The notes beneath the pieces were generated by a model, which was given only the letters and a program-made list of their open reading frames with translations, had not been told where the DNA came from and ran no database searches. Position numbers and translations under genes: made by a program. From assembly GCA_963839995.1 (NCBI GenBank), contig CAWIXH010000016.1, forward strand, positions 102,746 to 166,745: a stretch of 64,000 nt of DNA, read 5' to 3'. The number at the start of each line of letters is the position of its first letter. Within the stretch, counting starts at the first letter, position 1. Below, piece after piece: positions 42,179-50,023 of the stretch. The stretch comes from CAWIUB01 sp963839995 (GTDB taxonomy: Bacteria; Actinomycetota; Actinomycetes; Mycobacteriales; Jatrophihabitantaceae).

Positions 42179-42451
42179 TCACCCACAGGACCACGGAGCG
42201 CTTGAGACATCGCGCTCCATCCGCAGCTCGGCGTTCTCGCTGCGCAACCGCTTCAACTCGTCGATGTCCGCGACGGACAGCCCGTCGATGCCCTCCCGCT
42301 CGGCACGATCCTTGGCAAACCAGTTACCCAGCGTGCCCTCGTTGATCCCGAGATCACGAGCGACCTGCGCGATCGATTTCCCGGTCTCCCGGACGATCCG
42401 CACAGCCCCCTCACGAAACTCCTTGTCGAACTTCCTTCGCTTCTCTGGCAT
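42179..42451 (-). CDS. IS3-family OrfA (HTH protein) with frameshifted C terminus
   Basis: A 90-residue HTH protein (MPEKRRKFDKEFREGAVRIV, then LGINEGTLGNWFAKDRAE and a leucine-zipper-like end LKRLRSENAELRMERDV). After MERDV the frame gives SAPWSCG and stops. One base later a different frame reads LKRSVVLWVKEATR then stops at the orfB start, the normal end of this OrfA type. A one-base deletion near 42205 is the likely cause. It could alternatively be a programmed shift site, but the sequence has no homopolymer. Confidence 0.78.
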   Translation of the reverse strand: MPEKRRKFDKEFREGAVRIVRETGKSIAQVARDLGINEGTLGNWFAKDRAEREGIDGLSVADIDELKRLRSENAELRMERDVSSAPWSCG

Positions 42452-42497
42452 GACTACTCCTCATAGCGCATGCCTTCACGGTTTTGGGGGAGGTTCA

Positions 42498-42544
42498 AGC
42501 CGCCGCCCGATGACCCCGGACGCGCCTGCCACGAACACCCGCAT
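42498..42544 (-). pseudogene. 5' fragment of the ECF41-linked epimerase (Rossmann N terminus)
   Basis: From ATG 42544 the minus strand reads MRVFVAGASGVIGRRL, the GxxGxxG NAD(P)-binding start of the epimerase, and then hits the IS3 end. It joins VPQLVARGHQ at 40837 in frame after one copy of AGC is removed. AAGGTGAT about seven bases upstream serves as ribosome-binding site. In its present state only 16 native residues are translated before the IS. Confidence 0.88.
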
Positions 42545-42586
42545 GACCATCACCTTCCCGATTCCAAAATTGACTCTCAACCTCGA

Positions 42587-42614
42587 GACGAGACAGCCCC
42601 TGCCGTCTGTGACA
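42587..42614 (-). promoter_or_regulatory. Candidate ECF41-dependent promoter (TGTCACA-N17-CGTC)
   Basis: On the minus strand TGTCACA (42608-42614) and CGTC (42587-42590) are 17 bases apart, matching the consensus I recall for ECF41 promoters (TGTCACA, 16-17 bases, CGTC). The -10 half is 43 bases before the epimerase ATG at 42544. An ECF41 factor usually activates the operon holding its own partner gene, so this is the expected autoregulated promoter of epimerase-sigJ, now 1.7 kb farther away because of the IS3 insertion. Confidence 0.75.
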
Positions 42615-42859
42615 TAGGAAGACGGTTCGAGACGATCGTCGGCGGCCGTTGGCTGACGCGCCCCACTGTGTCATTCCTGAAGGAGCGGGGCCGGTCAAGT
42701 CCCCACTTTCCCTCTGTCGATCTCTCTTTTGCTGTTCTCCGCCGGTTTTCGGGCGCGCCGGGTGGCGCAGGCTTGGTCAGGCGGAGAACGGCTTCCTCGT
42801 TGTCGATGTGCCTTTCGGGATCGGGTGTCTTCTCCATTCCCGGTTCCCCGGCGTGGGGA

Positions 42860-43072
42860 CAGGTGGTGGACCGCAGGAGCCCGGATGAGAACGTCCGACA
42901 GCTCCCCTCACGCGAGACGCAGATCGCCGAACTCGAATCGTCGGCGGTTTCGAACGCGCATGAGCGCCTGATCCTCTCGGAGATCATTGAGCGCATCACG
43001 ATCAAGCCGTCATCACGAGGCCCGCACTTCAACCCCCACGACATCGACGTCATCTGGCGCGAGCGCCCGTAG
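42860..43072 (+). pseudogene. Probable C-terminal fragment of a site-specific recombinase gene
   Basis: The open frame ending at 43072 reads ETQIAELESSAVSNAHERL, then ILSEIIERITIKPSSRGPHF and NPHDIDVIWRERP, resembling the last stretch of large serine recombinases (ERIxIxPxxxG..F.P.RI.I.WR). The region upstream (42620-42860) has no recognisable recombinase domain, so it is at best a remnant. The rest of 42620-42860 shows nothing I can support. Confidence 0.4.
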
Positions 43073-43115
43073 CTTCTCGCGAACATGCTGGCGCTGCCCA
43101 GGAAAACGAGACTCC

Positions 43116-43144
43116 GTGTTGCACGATTGGTTACAATGCAACAC
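43116..43144 (+). promoter_or_regulatory. Operator palindrome and -10 element of the BrnT-like toxin-antitoxin genes
   Basis: GTGTTGCA at 43116-43123 is perfectly inverted at 43137-43144 (TGCAACAC), with 13 bases between. TACAAT at 43132-43137 inside it is a good -10 hexamer. The toxin gene begins at 43169. Such palindromes over the -10 element fit autorepression by the antitoxin. Confidence 0.65.
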
Positions 43145-43168
43145 ACTAGACGACGGAGCGGCTGAACG

Positions 43169-43405
43169 GTGATCTTCGATCACATCGAATGGGATGAGTA
43201 CAACCTCGACCACGCGACGAAGCGCCTCACGGCCGCCGAGATCGAACAAGCGATCTGGAATGCGGATGGCAAAGACATGAACCTGTCGAAAGGCGCGCCC
43301 GACCGGCGACTCATCAGGTCTGCGACCGATGGTGGCAAGCGGGTGGCAGTCGTCATCCAGCTTGTCAGCAACGGGGCGAGGCCAATCACGGGATGGGCAG
43401 AATGA
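43169..43405 (+). CDS. BrnT-like toxin
   Basis: A 78-residue protein beginning IFDHIEWDEYNLDHATKR, the BrnT/DUF497 start (F-x-W-D-x-x-N-x-x-H), followed by LTAAEIEQAIWNA and a short RelE-like beta core (RLIRSATDGGKRVAVVIQLV, GWAE). GTG at 43169 starts it. The stop overlaps the antitoxin ATG (ATGA). BrnT enzymes are ribosome-independent RNases. The order toxin then antitoxin fits BrnTA. Confidence 0.68.
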   Translation: MIFDHIEWDEYNLDHATKRLTAAEIEQAIWNADGKDMNLSKGAPDRRLIRSATDGGKRVAVVIQLVSNGARPITGWAE

Positions 43406-43719
43406 TCATGGCAAAGAAGCAGCTGTCGGAAGCCGAACTCGCCGACTACTACAACCGCACGGGCGACCTGTCAGAGTTCGAGGGAACCGGTACCGAGCCG
43501 GTCGAGATCAGTCGCCGCGATGTGACCATCTCCGTGCGGTTCTCCGCTGACGAGATCGACGCCTTGCGCCGACGTGCCGACACCGCCGGACTCAAGGTGA
43601 CCGCTTTCATTCGTAGCGCGGCTCTGGAAGCCGAGCGACCCCTCGATCGCGAGGCGATCGCCTCCTTGGCCGCAGGCGTCGAAGCGCAGGTCCACCAGCT
43701 CCGCGAAGCAGTGGGCTGA
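43402..43719 (+). CDS. BrnA/CopG-like antitoxin
   Basis: About 105 residues from ATG 43402 (MIMAKKQLSEAELADYYNRT). A CopG/ribbon-helix-helix segment follows (RRDVTISVRFSADEIDALRR, then ADTAGLKVTAFIRSAALEAE) that would bind the palindrome at 43116-43144. The ATG overlaps the toxin stop by four bases. The N-terminal stretch up to the ribbon probably contacts the toxin. Confidence 0.72.
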   Translation: MIMAKKQLSEAELADYYNRTGDLSEFEGTGTEPVEISRRDVTISVRFSADEIDALRRRADTAGLKVTAFIRSAALEAERPLDREAIASLAAGVEAQVHQLREAVG

Positions 43720-43726
43720 GCGCACC

Positions 43727-43933
43727 TCACGAGGCTCGGGGTTCGTTGCGAATGTCGGCGCCGTGGTGGGGCGGGAGCGCCAGTAGCTCCTCGATGCGTC
43801 GCCGGGCCGGATCGGGCAGCGACGGCGCCTTCGCCAACTGTCGCCCGATCCACTCCTCTTCCTCATCCGACAGCCGCCGGCGTTCGGCAGTGGGCAGGAG
43901 CCGACCCGCGGCCGTGTCTCGCTTGCCGCTCAT
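43727..43933 (-). CDS. Small hypothetical protein
   Basis: A 68-residue charged protein (MSGKRDTAAGRLLPTAERRR, then LSDEEEEWIGRQLAKAP, ending PHHGADIRNEPRAS). GGGGAGG lies about six bases before ATG 43933, which is why I accept it. No family recognised. It converges with the antitoxin gene eight bases away, so it may be a cargo gene of the same accessory segment. Confidence 0.5.
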   Translation of the reverse strand: MSGKRDTAAGRLLPTAERRRLSDEEEEWIGRQLAKAPSLPDPARRRIEELLALPPHHGADIRNEPRAS

Positions 43934-44572
43934 CTGCACCTCCCCGCGTCCGGGCACACGCCTGTGCCTATAGCGAGTAGACCAAGTGCCTGTGCCACGG
44001 CCCTGGCCATCACGTGGGGTCTGGCGACACTTCGTGCCCAGGAGACGCCTGCTCACCGGCGGGGGCCGGGTTGCGATGCCGATCCGAAGATGCGCGCGTT
44101 GTTGGGCGGCGGCGTAGGCAGCGGCTTGTACAGGCGCCGAACGGTGGGTTGGGGCGGCGTGGCTTTGCCAGCGGTCGACCTCACTGTCGTCACCGCCGTG
44201 GTGCCGGTCATGGGCGCGCAGTCACCGATAGCGTCGACAAGCCGGTACGCCGAGCCAGCCGGCGGCGAGGGCGCCTCATGACCAAAGGACTGATAGCGCC
44301 GCATCGAGCGCGCCTCGAAATCGCCGAGGCCTTGCCACGCGGCCGACATCGTCTCCCGCAGGACGTCCGCCGCATCCCTGCACCGAATCGAGCATGCGTT
44401 AGCAATGCACTAGCAACTCGCGTCGGAGCGGCGAAGTCGCCGCGTCGAACGCTTCGCCGGCCCCGCCACGCGCCCGCGTCAAGAGCTCCGTCTCGCCCAT
44501 ACGTCACCCCCTTCGCATAGACAGCGGGCAAACCACGAACTGGGCGGTCGCCACGCTGGACGGCGTAGGTCA
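43934..44572. other. About 640 bases without a supportable gene
   Basis: The segment has lower coding character than its surroundings. A minus-strand frame from ATG 44349 to 44053 (98 codons, GGGAG three to four bases upstream) is the only candidate, but it ends in a low-complexity Pro/Thr/Arg tail and matches nothing I know. I see no tRNA, repeat or terminator. Confidence 0.4.
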
Positions 44573-45098
44573 AGACCCACCGGGGACGAGAACTTCGAGT
44601 TCGGCGGCTGGTTCAACCAGATCTACGAGGAGGATCGCGACGCGTGGGCCAAGACATTCTTCGACGAGGCGATGGCTACCGACGCGATCCTGCTGGGCGC
44701 GCGCAGCTACGAATGGTTCGCGTCGCGATGCGTAGGGCGCGACGGGCGTGGGCTGACCGTCTCGGGAGTCTGCCGAAATACGTGGTGCGCTCGGGTGACG
44801 GGCGCTCCGACTGGGCCCGACAACCGTGCTTGCCGGGGACGTGGTCGCGGCGGTGTCGAGGCTCAAGCAGCAAGTCGACGGGCACATTGCGCTGTATGCG
44901 AGCTACCAACTCCTCCGGGCGCTCGTCGAGTACGACCTCATCGACGAGGTGCGGCGGATGGTGTTCCCACATGTCGTCGGTTCCGGCGGGCGCGTTTTCA
45001 GCGACCTTGTGGCGAGCAAGCCTATTCGGCTGACGGACGTCAACACCGTCGGAACCGGTCTCGTCCAACTCAGATACGACTTCGAGCAGCGTTCGTAG
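44573..45098 (+). pseudogene. Dihydrofolate-reductase-like (RibD C-terminal) gene broken by two frameshifts
   Basis: Three frames in sequence make one DHFR-like protein: ENFEFGGWFNQIYEEDRDAW and MATDAILLGARSYEWFASR (to about 44730), then LGSLPKYVVRSGDGRSDW (about 44762-44815), then LAGDVVAAVSRLKQQVDGHI, ASYQLLRALVEYDLIDEVRR and LTDVNTVGTGLVQLRYDF to the stop at 45098. Single-base shifts near 44735 and 44818 are needed, and the N-terminal strand is missing. It is a decayed relative of the reductase at 30793. Confidence 0.7.
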
Positions 45099-45182
45099 CG
45101 GTTCATCTGCGTACGGACGGAGGGCTGGCGATCGCGCGCGACAAGCGGCATGTGCGTGCGCTTTTCGAAGTATGCTTCGGTT

Positions 45183-45545
45183 GTGACCGACACGTACGAT
45201 GACGGCACGATTGTGGGCGGCCCCGACCGGCTGCAGATCCGCTCCTATTACTTCCCGTTCGGTACCAAGAGCGTGCTCTACACACAGATTCAGGGCCTCC
45301 ACCGCGTTGAGATCAAAGGCCTGTGGTCCGGCAAGTGGCGCCTCCGGGGAACGGGCAACCCACGGTACTGGGCAAACCTCGACAGGAAGCGACCCAAGAG
45401 AAAGGTCGGCTTTGTCATCGACCTCGGACGCAAGATCAGTCCGATTGTCACCCCTGACAAGCCCGATGCGTTCGAGTCCATGCTCCGCGACCGCGTGAAC
45501 CTCGCAGCGGGCAACGCCCGCCAGATGAAGGGGCCGTTCATCTGA
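45183..45545 (+). CDS. Hypothetical protein, small beta-rich (PH-like) domain
   Basis: A 120-residue protein from GTG 45183 (TDTYDDGTIVGGPDRLQIRS, then YYFPFGTKSVLYTQIQGLHR, KWRLRGTGNPRYWANLDRKR, KVGFVIDLGRKISPIVTPDK). The alternating pattern and the VLYTQIQGLHRVEI strand suggest a single PH-like domain, as in short actinobacterial proteins of unknown role. The frame extends upstream to 45150, but the GTG gives the natural N terminus. The following 45546-45783 has nothing I can support. Confidence 0.6.
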   Translation: MTDTYDDGTIVGGPDRLQIRSYYFPFGTKSVLYTQIQGLHRVEIKGLWSGKWRLRGTGNPRYWANLDRKRPKRKVGFVIDLGRKISPIVTPDKPDAFESMLRDRVNLAAGNARQMKGPFI

Positions 45546-45783
45546 GTGGCCGCTCCCGGTGCCACGAAGTCCTTCCAGAGCCGCCGTTGCGGCGCTGTGA
45601 GGGGCCCGCCACCACAGAGTGTCGCTCGTGACTCGTGCTCACATCGGCTACCGCGCTGTACTCGCGGCAGACATCTGGATGTGGATCCCATGGTGTGTTG
45701 TACGGCGCCCGGCGAACTGATCGAGAGCCGCGTGCTCACGCCCTCGGTAGAGACTCTCTTTGGTGGGGCAGTGCGCGATTTCG

Positions 45784-46086
45784 TTAGACCCCGTGGAGGA
45801 GCCGGCGGAGGGCGGTGGTGTATGTGCCAAGCGCGGCGCGACCTTGCTTGGTCAGTGCCATCGAGGTGCGCGACGCTGTTCCGTTGCCGGTCTTCTCGCT
45901 GCTGAGGTAGCCGGCGTCCTCGAGCTTGCGAATGTGGGTGATCAGGTTGCCGGGAGTTAGGTCGAGCAAGCTTTGCAGGCGGGTGAATGATAGGGCGTCA
46001 TCCTCGCGCAGCGCGGCCAACGTCACGACTATCCGCAGCCGTGCAGGCGCGTGGATCAGCGGGTCCAGCGGGTCCTCGCTTGTCAC
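45784..46086 (-). CDS. Winged-helix (MarR/PadR-like, DNA-binding) transcriptional regulator
   Basis: A 100-residue single winged helix: DPLIHAPARLRIVVTLAALR, then SFTRLQSLLDLTPGNLITHI (helix-turn-helix), RKLEDAGYLSSEK (wing) and MALTKQGRAALGTYTTALRR. This is the transcriptional-regulator type that pairs with an adjacent membrane protein. GTG 46086 overlaps the stop of that gene (GTGA), so the two are translated together. It probably represses its own operon. Confidence 0.82.
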   Translation of the reverse strand: MTSEDPLDPLIHAPARLRIVVTLAALREDDALSFTRLQSLLDLTPGNLITHIRKLEDAGYLSSEKTGNGTASRTSMALTKQGRAALGTYTTALRRLLHGV

Positions 46087-46787
46087 TGGAGAAGGCCACT
46101 CGGCAGAGCCGTAGACCTTTCGATCGAACGGGCCCGCTCCCGCCGGAAGCGGAGCACGCCCTGGGCGAGGAGCAACAGGCATCCGCAGATGGCGAGCACT
46201 CCCCACACGTTCACCGGGCCCGCGAATGCACTGCCCGCCGCGACGACGATCATCGCGATCCCACCTGCCAGCTTCCACCAGTCCTCTTTCGCCGCTGCGT
46301 GACCGGCCAGGACCGCACCGACCACGAGCCATGGTGCAGCGGCGTCGAAGACGCCGTAGACGATGGCGGGACTGAAGCCGTCGTAGTTCAACGCGCCGTC
46401 GAAGACGTAGACGCCGACGACAGCGAAGACAAACGGGATCGACATGGTGCGGGCGTCCTGTCGCGACCGCCCGCTGACCCCGGCTGTCGCGCGGACGTAC
46501 ACCGAAACACTTACGAGGGCCGCGACCGCGACCAGGATGTACACCAGTCCGACAACGTCGAGACTCGGGCCTGTGTACGGGTGGTGGCCGCGCGAGGAGG
46601 ACCAGATCGCGCCGTAGATAGCCAGCACAACCAGCGCGGAAAACACCGAGAGCACCGGCTTGTCGCTCGTGAGCTTGCGCTGCGCCTCGCGCTGGGTTCG
46701 CTCCAGCATGCTGGCTGCCTCACGCGGATCCAGCGAGCCGTCCCCGTCGGTCGGCATCGTCTCGTCGACGTTGCGCTCGGCGTCCAT
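46083..46787 (-). CDS. Membrane protein of unknown function, coupled to a winged-helix regulator
   Basis: About 234 residues: an acidic N-terminal tail (AERNVDETMPTDGDGSLDPR), then about six membrane helices from residue 50 onwards (VLSVFSALVVLAIYGAIW, VVGLVYILVAVAALVSVS, SIPFVFAVVGVYVF and others). ATG 46787 is chosen because GGAGG lies five bases upstream. It is the first gene of a two-gene operon with the regulator and has a clear promoter at 46816-46845. Similar pairs occur widely in actinobacteria; the role is unknown. Confidence 0.75.
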   Translation of the reverse strand: MDAERNVDETMPTDGDGSLDPREAASMLERTQREAQRKLTSDKPVLSVFSALVVLAIYGAIWSSSRGHHPYTGPSLDVVGLVYILVAVAALVSVSVYVRATAGVSGRSRQDARTMSIPFVFAVVGVYVFDGALNYDGFSPAIVYGVFDAAAPWLVVGAVLAGHAAAKEDWWKLAGGIAMIVVAAGSAFAGPVNVWGVLAICGCLLLLAQGVLRFRRERARSIERSTALPSGLLQ

Positions 46788-46815
46788 GGCGTCCTCCAAT
46801 ACACTTTGTGCCGCA

Positions 46816-46845
46816 AACCTAGCTTAGTTTGTCCTGCAAAGTCAA
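46816..46845 (-). promoter_or_regulatory. Sigma-70-type promoter of the membrane protein/regulator operon
   Basis: On the minus strand TTGACT (46840-46845) and TAGGTT (46816-46821) are 18 bases apart and about 30 bases before the ATG at 46787. The direct repeat AACTAAGCTAGGTT within it could hold a regulator site. Confidence 0.55.
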
Positions 46846-47078
46846 GCTCGGTGAACTAATGGAGATCAGTCGATACGTCCGACTCTCGGCAGATCCGGTC
46901 GTTTCGTAAGCCACCCCGTCACCGGACAGTTGTCCGTGGACGATCCTTCACCGGGCACCCACCCTTCACCGACTTGGTGAGATGCCGAGTGGACCAGTTT
47001 TGTCCAAGCTTCTTGAGGGCGCCCGCGGCGTTGCTCCGGGTGGTTGACAACGTAGTGTTCTGGCTGCATGGTTTATCT

Positions 47079-47525
47079 ATGCAGGTAAATAAGGCGGTAA
47101 GCGGTACAGATGAGGCATCGCCTATCGAGTTCCGCCTCGATACGAGTTCGGGCGTGCCGACGTACCTGCAGATCGTCCAGCAGGTGGAGCGCGCGCTGCG
47201 GCTTGGCTATCTCGTCCGCGGAGACCGGCTCCCGAAGGTCAAAGAGGTGGTCGCCTCCCTGGCGATCAACCCGAACACGGTGCTGAAGGCCTACCGGGAG
47301 CTGGAGCACAAGGGCCTGACCGCCGGACGTCCCGGCCAGGGCACGTTCATCGAGGGCACCCTGGACGTCGTGCCCCTAAAGGATCAACAGGCGCTGAAAC
47401 GCGGGTTGACGCGGTGGCTCAACGCGGCCTCTGAGGCTGGTCTGGACGAGGAGGGGATCGCCGCGCTGATCGCCAGCGCACTTCATGATCTCCGCCGACA
47501 AGGAAAGGAGGTGATCGCCTCGTGA
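47079..47525 (+). CDS. GntR-family regulator, YtrA type
   Basis: About 148 residues from MQVNKAVSGTDEASPIEF. The N-terminal winged helix has GVPTYLQIVQQVERALRLGY, GDRLPKVKEVVASLAINPNT and VLKAYRELEHKGLTAGRPGQ, followed by a short C-terminal helix region, as in YtrA-type GntR repressors that control ABC transporters. The stop overlaps the ATPase start by four bases. TTGACA at 47044-47049 is a possible -35, but I see no convincing -10. Confidence 0.88.
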   Translation: MQVNKAVSGTDEASPIEFRLDTSSGVPTYLQIVQQVERALRLGYLVRGDRLPKVKEVVASLAINPNTVLKAYRELEHKGLTAGRPGQGTFIEGTLDVVPLKDQQALKRGLTRWLNAASEAGLDEEGIAALIASALHDLRRQGKEVIAS

Positions 47526-48435
47526 ACGCCATTGAGACCCACGGCCTCGGCAAGCGCTACAGGCGCACCTGGGCGCTTCGCGATTGCACGCTGGGCATCC
47601 CGGCTGGGCGCGTCGTCGCCCTGGTCGGCCCGAACGGGGCGGGTAAGACCACGCTGTTGCAGCTCGCCGTCGGGCTGGTCAGGCAGACCACCGGACAGAT
47701 CGCGATGCTGGACGGTCTCGTGCCCGGCTCGTCCGAGGCGCTCGACCGCATCGCCTTCGTTGCGCAGGACACCCCGCTGTACAAATACCTGAGCGTCGCC
47801 GACACGCTGCGCCTGGTTCCTGCCTGGCCAACACCTGGGACGAGGCCGGCGCCCGTGCCCGGCTCGACGCGCTGGGCATCCCGATCAAGCGCAAGGTGGG
47901 CAAGCTGTCCGGGGGGCAGCAGGCGCAGGTCGCCTTGGCGGTCGCGCTGGCCCGCCACCCAAGGTTGCTCATCTTGGACGAGCCGGTCGCCGAGCTCGAC
48001 CCGCTGGCTCGCCACGACTTCATGTCCACCCTGATGGAGGCGGTCGCTGAGGATGGCGTCTCGGTGGTGTTCTCCTCGCACGTGCTTTCCGAGTTGGAAC
48101 GGGTCTGCGACTACCTGGTGCTGCTGTCCCGCGGCAGCGTGCAACTCGCTGGAACCGTCGATGACCTCGTGGCGGCCCACCGGGTGTTCACCGGGCCGGC
48201 GGATCAGGCGGATGCGGTCGCGGTGGCCTTGCCCGTGGTGCGCGAGCGGCGCGCTGGGCGTCAGGCCAGCCTGCTGGTCCGCACCACCGGCCATCCTGCG
48301 GTGCCTGCTGGTTGGCAGGCCGACCCGACCAACCTGGAAGAACTCGTGCTCAGTTACCTGCGCTCGCCCGACGCGAGCGCGCTACCCGGACCCGGCGCAC
48401 CCAACAGCGACGTTTCGACGGCGGTGACGGCATGA
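47522..48435 (+). pseudogene. ABC transporter ATP-binding protein gene with a one-base frameshift
   Basis: GTG 47522 starts a normal ATPase (GLGKRYRRTWALRDCTLGIP, Walker A GPNGAGKTT, Q-loop IAFVAQDTPLYKYLS). After DTLRLV near 47820 the frame becomes Arg/Ser/Pro-rich nonsense. The correct continuation is in another frame: NTWDEAGARARLDALGIPIK, signature LSGGQQAQVALAVALA, Walker B LLILDEPVAELDP and H-loop VFSSHVL, to the stop at 48435. One base is missing near 47825. Unless this is a sequence error, the transporter is inactive. It sits between the GntR gene and the permease with ATGA-type overlaps. Confidence 0.85.
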
Positions 48436-49466
48436 CTGCGACAGCCCTTCGCCCGAGAGGCGTCCGGCCACGTGTCCCAGCCCTTCGCGGCCTGGCCTGG
48501 GCGACCTGGCGCCAGCACCGCCTCGTCCTCGCCGGGGTCGTGTCGGTACTAGGTGGCTTGGCCCTGTACCTGCTAATCAACGGGCTGGCGATGCACCACA
48601 CCTACACCCGCCTGGGGCTGGACACGTGCGGCAGTCTGGCCAGCGCCGGCTGTCAGACCCAACTGTCGATCTTCCAGCAGGACTACTTCGGTTTGGCCGA
48701 CCAACTACCGCACCTGCTGACATTCCTGCCGGGCCTGATCGGCATGTTCGTCGGAGCGCCGCTGCTGGCCCGCGAATTCGAGACCGGCACCTTCCGCTTC
48801 GCCTGGACCCAAGGCCGCAGCCGAGTCCAGTGGACCGTCGTCAAACTCGTCCTGCTCGCGATCGTGCTCACCACGCTCACGCTCGCCTTCTCGGCCATGT
48901 TCACCTGGTGGTACCAGCCCTTCGACACCATCTCCGGCCGAATGTTCCCCAACGGCAGCTATGAGATCTCCGGACTGGTCTTCGCCGCACGCACCCTGTT
49001 CGGCCTCACCCTCGGGGCACTGCTGGGCCTAGTCATCCGGCGCACCGTGCCCGCCATGGCCGCCACCGGGGCCGTCTGGGTTGCCGTCGTGTGGTTGTCC
49101 CTGACCTACCTGCGGCCACTCATCCGGAACCCAATCACAGTGGCGGGCATACAGGCAAAGGGACCAGCCAGCCCTCGCGGCGGCGTGCCCGTCAACGCCT
49201 CCGTCGTCAACCAGTGGATTCAGGACACCGCCGGCCACCACCTCAGCTTCGACCAGGTCTTCGGACAGGCAAGCGCCGCCAACGGCCCACTGTCCCCAGA
49301 CCAGTTCAACGCCTACCTGACTCAGCATCACTACAGCCAATGGCTCTCCTACCGTCCGAACAACTGGTTCTGGCACTTCCAAACAGTCGAGGCGTCCAGC
49401 TACGCCCTCCTCGCCGTGCTGCTCGCCGCCGCCACCCTGTTGCTGCTACGCCGTCGAGCGACCTGA
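48432..49466 (+). CDS. ABC transporter permease
   Basis: A 344-residue ABC-2-like permease with six hydrophobic segments (LVLAGVVSVLGGLALYLLIN, LLTFLPGLIGMFVGAPLLA, VLLAIVLTTLTLAFSAMF, FAARTLFGLTLGALLGLVI, then AATGAVWVAVVWLSLTY and YALLAVLLAAATLLLL) and a large extracytoplasmic loop (about residues 60-80 and 235-300). The ATG overlaps the ATPase stop (ATGA). With the GntR regulator it makes a YtrA-type operon, usually induced by cell-wall stress. Confidence 0.85.
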   Translation: MTATALRPRGVRPRVPALRGLAWATWRQHRLVLAGVVSVLGGLALYLLINGLAMHHTYTRLGLDTCGSLASAGCQTQLSIFQQDYFGLADQLPHLLTFLPGLIGMFVGAPLLAREFETGTFRFAWTQGRSRVQWTVVKLVLLAIVLTTLTLAFSAMFTWWYQPFDTISGRMFPNGSYEISGLVFAARTLFGLTLGALLGLVIRRTVPAMAATGAVWVAVVWLSLTYLRPLIRNPITVAGIQAKGPASPRGGVPVNASVVNQWIQDTAGHHLSFDQVFGQASAANGPLSPDQFNAYLTQHHYSQWLSYRPNNWFWHFQTVEASSYALLAVLLAAATLLLLRRRAT

Positions 49467-49769
49467 CCGACACACGCAGCCCAAGCCCGGGCCGTAACGA
49501 CCCGTGCAGGACCGCGGAAGTCTCGCTGCGGCACCAAGCCCTGACCACGGCCTTCCGGACGCCAGGCTCTCATAGGAAGCGAACGACGAACCCGGAGCGA
49601 AGCCCCGTCCGAGCTGCCGGAGGCCCGCCCGGCGAGTTGATCTCCGGAGTTCTGCAGGACGGATATAACCGGACGATTACCGGCTGTGTCACCGTGGGAT
49701 CCGTTCTCGGGCGCACGCGCGTTCCTCCTCGCTACGAGTGCATCGAGGGCGCGTACGAGAGGCCGATGA
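49467..49769. other. About 300 bases without a supportable gene
   Basis: Downstream of the permease I see no conserved frame, RNA or repeat here. The segment probably marks the edge between the transporter operon and the IS debris that follows. Confidence 0.4.
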
Positions 49770-49935
49770 TCACACTCTCGCTCGAACTACTACACGTGCA
49801 ACTCGACCACAGTCAGCGGCTACGCGCACTTCCACAACCGCCCGTTTTGTGCTTTCACCGCAACTGACACCTACTTCAACCGCAACACGATTCATGGCAA
49901 CTACAACGGCGGATACAACTGTGGCAATCCCCCCA
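49770..49935 (+). other. Orphan Tyr/Asn/Cys-rich coding-like fragment
   Basis: The frame is open from a stop at 49767 and reads RSNYYTCNSTTVSGYAHFHN, RPFCAFTATDTYFNRNTIHG and NYNGGYNCGNP, rich in Tyr, Asn and Cys and unlike high-GC shadow translation. No start codon precedes it, and it runs into the IS3 debris at about 49940. It may be the C-terminal end of a small secreted protein whose 5' part was lost. Confidence 0.35.
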
Positions 49936-50023
49936 AACCGGAGAGACCTCATCTGGGTGGATCTTGCTCTGTTGATCTTCCTTGCTGCCCGCTCCCGGTA
50001 GGTGCCAGTTGGTGTCGCCCGGA

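Larger units (their letters stand above)
40838..42497 (-). mobile_element. IS3-family element, 1660 bp, with 3-bp target duplication
   Basis: The ends are imperfect inverted repeats starting TGA (left TGAGCTTCCCCTCGAATCGT at 40838, right read inwards TGAACCTCCCCCAAAACCGT ending at 42497; about 20 of 28 positions match). The direct repeat AGC flanks it at 40835-40837 and 42498-42500. It carries orfA and orfB plus a downstream zinc-finger gene. Removing it and one AGC restores the epimerase reading frame exactly. Confidence 0.92.

Noticed and set aside
42577..43146. Minus-strand 189-codon frame over 42577-43146
   Set aside because: No domain, low protein character, and it is antisense to the recombinase-like fragment.
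47044..47078. A full -35/-10 promoter for the GntR gene
   Set aside because: TTGACA is present at 47044-47049 but no acceptable -10 lies 16-19 bases downstream, so it is mentioned only as a possibility.
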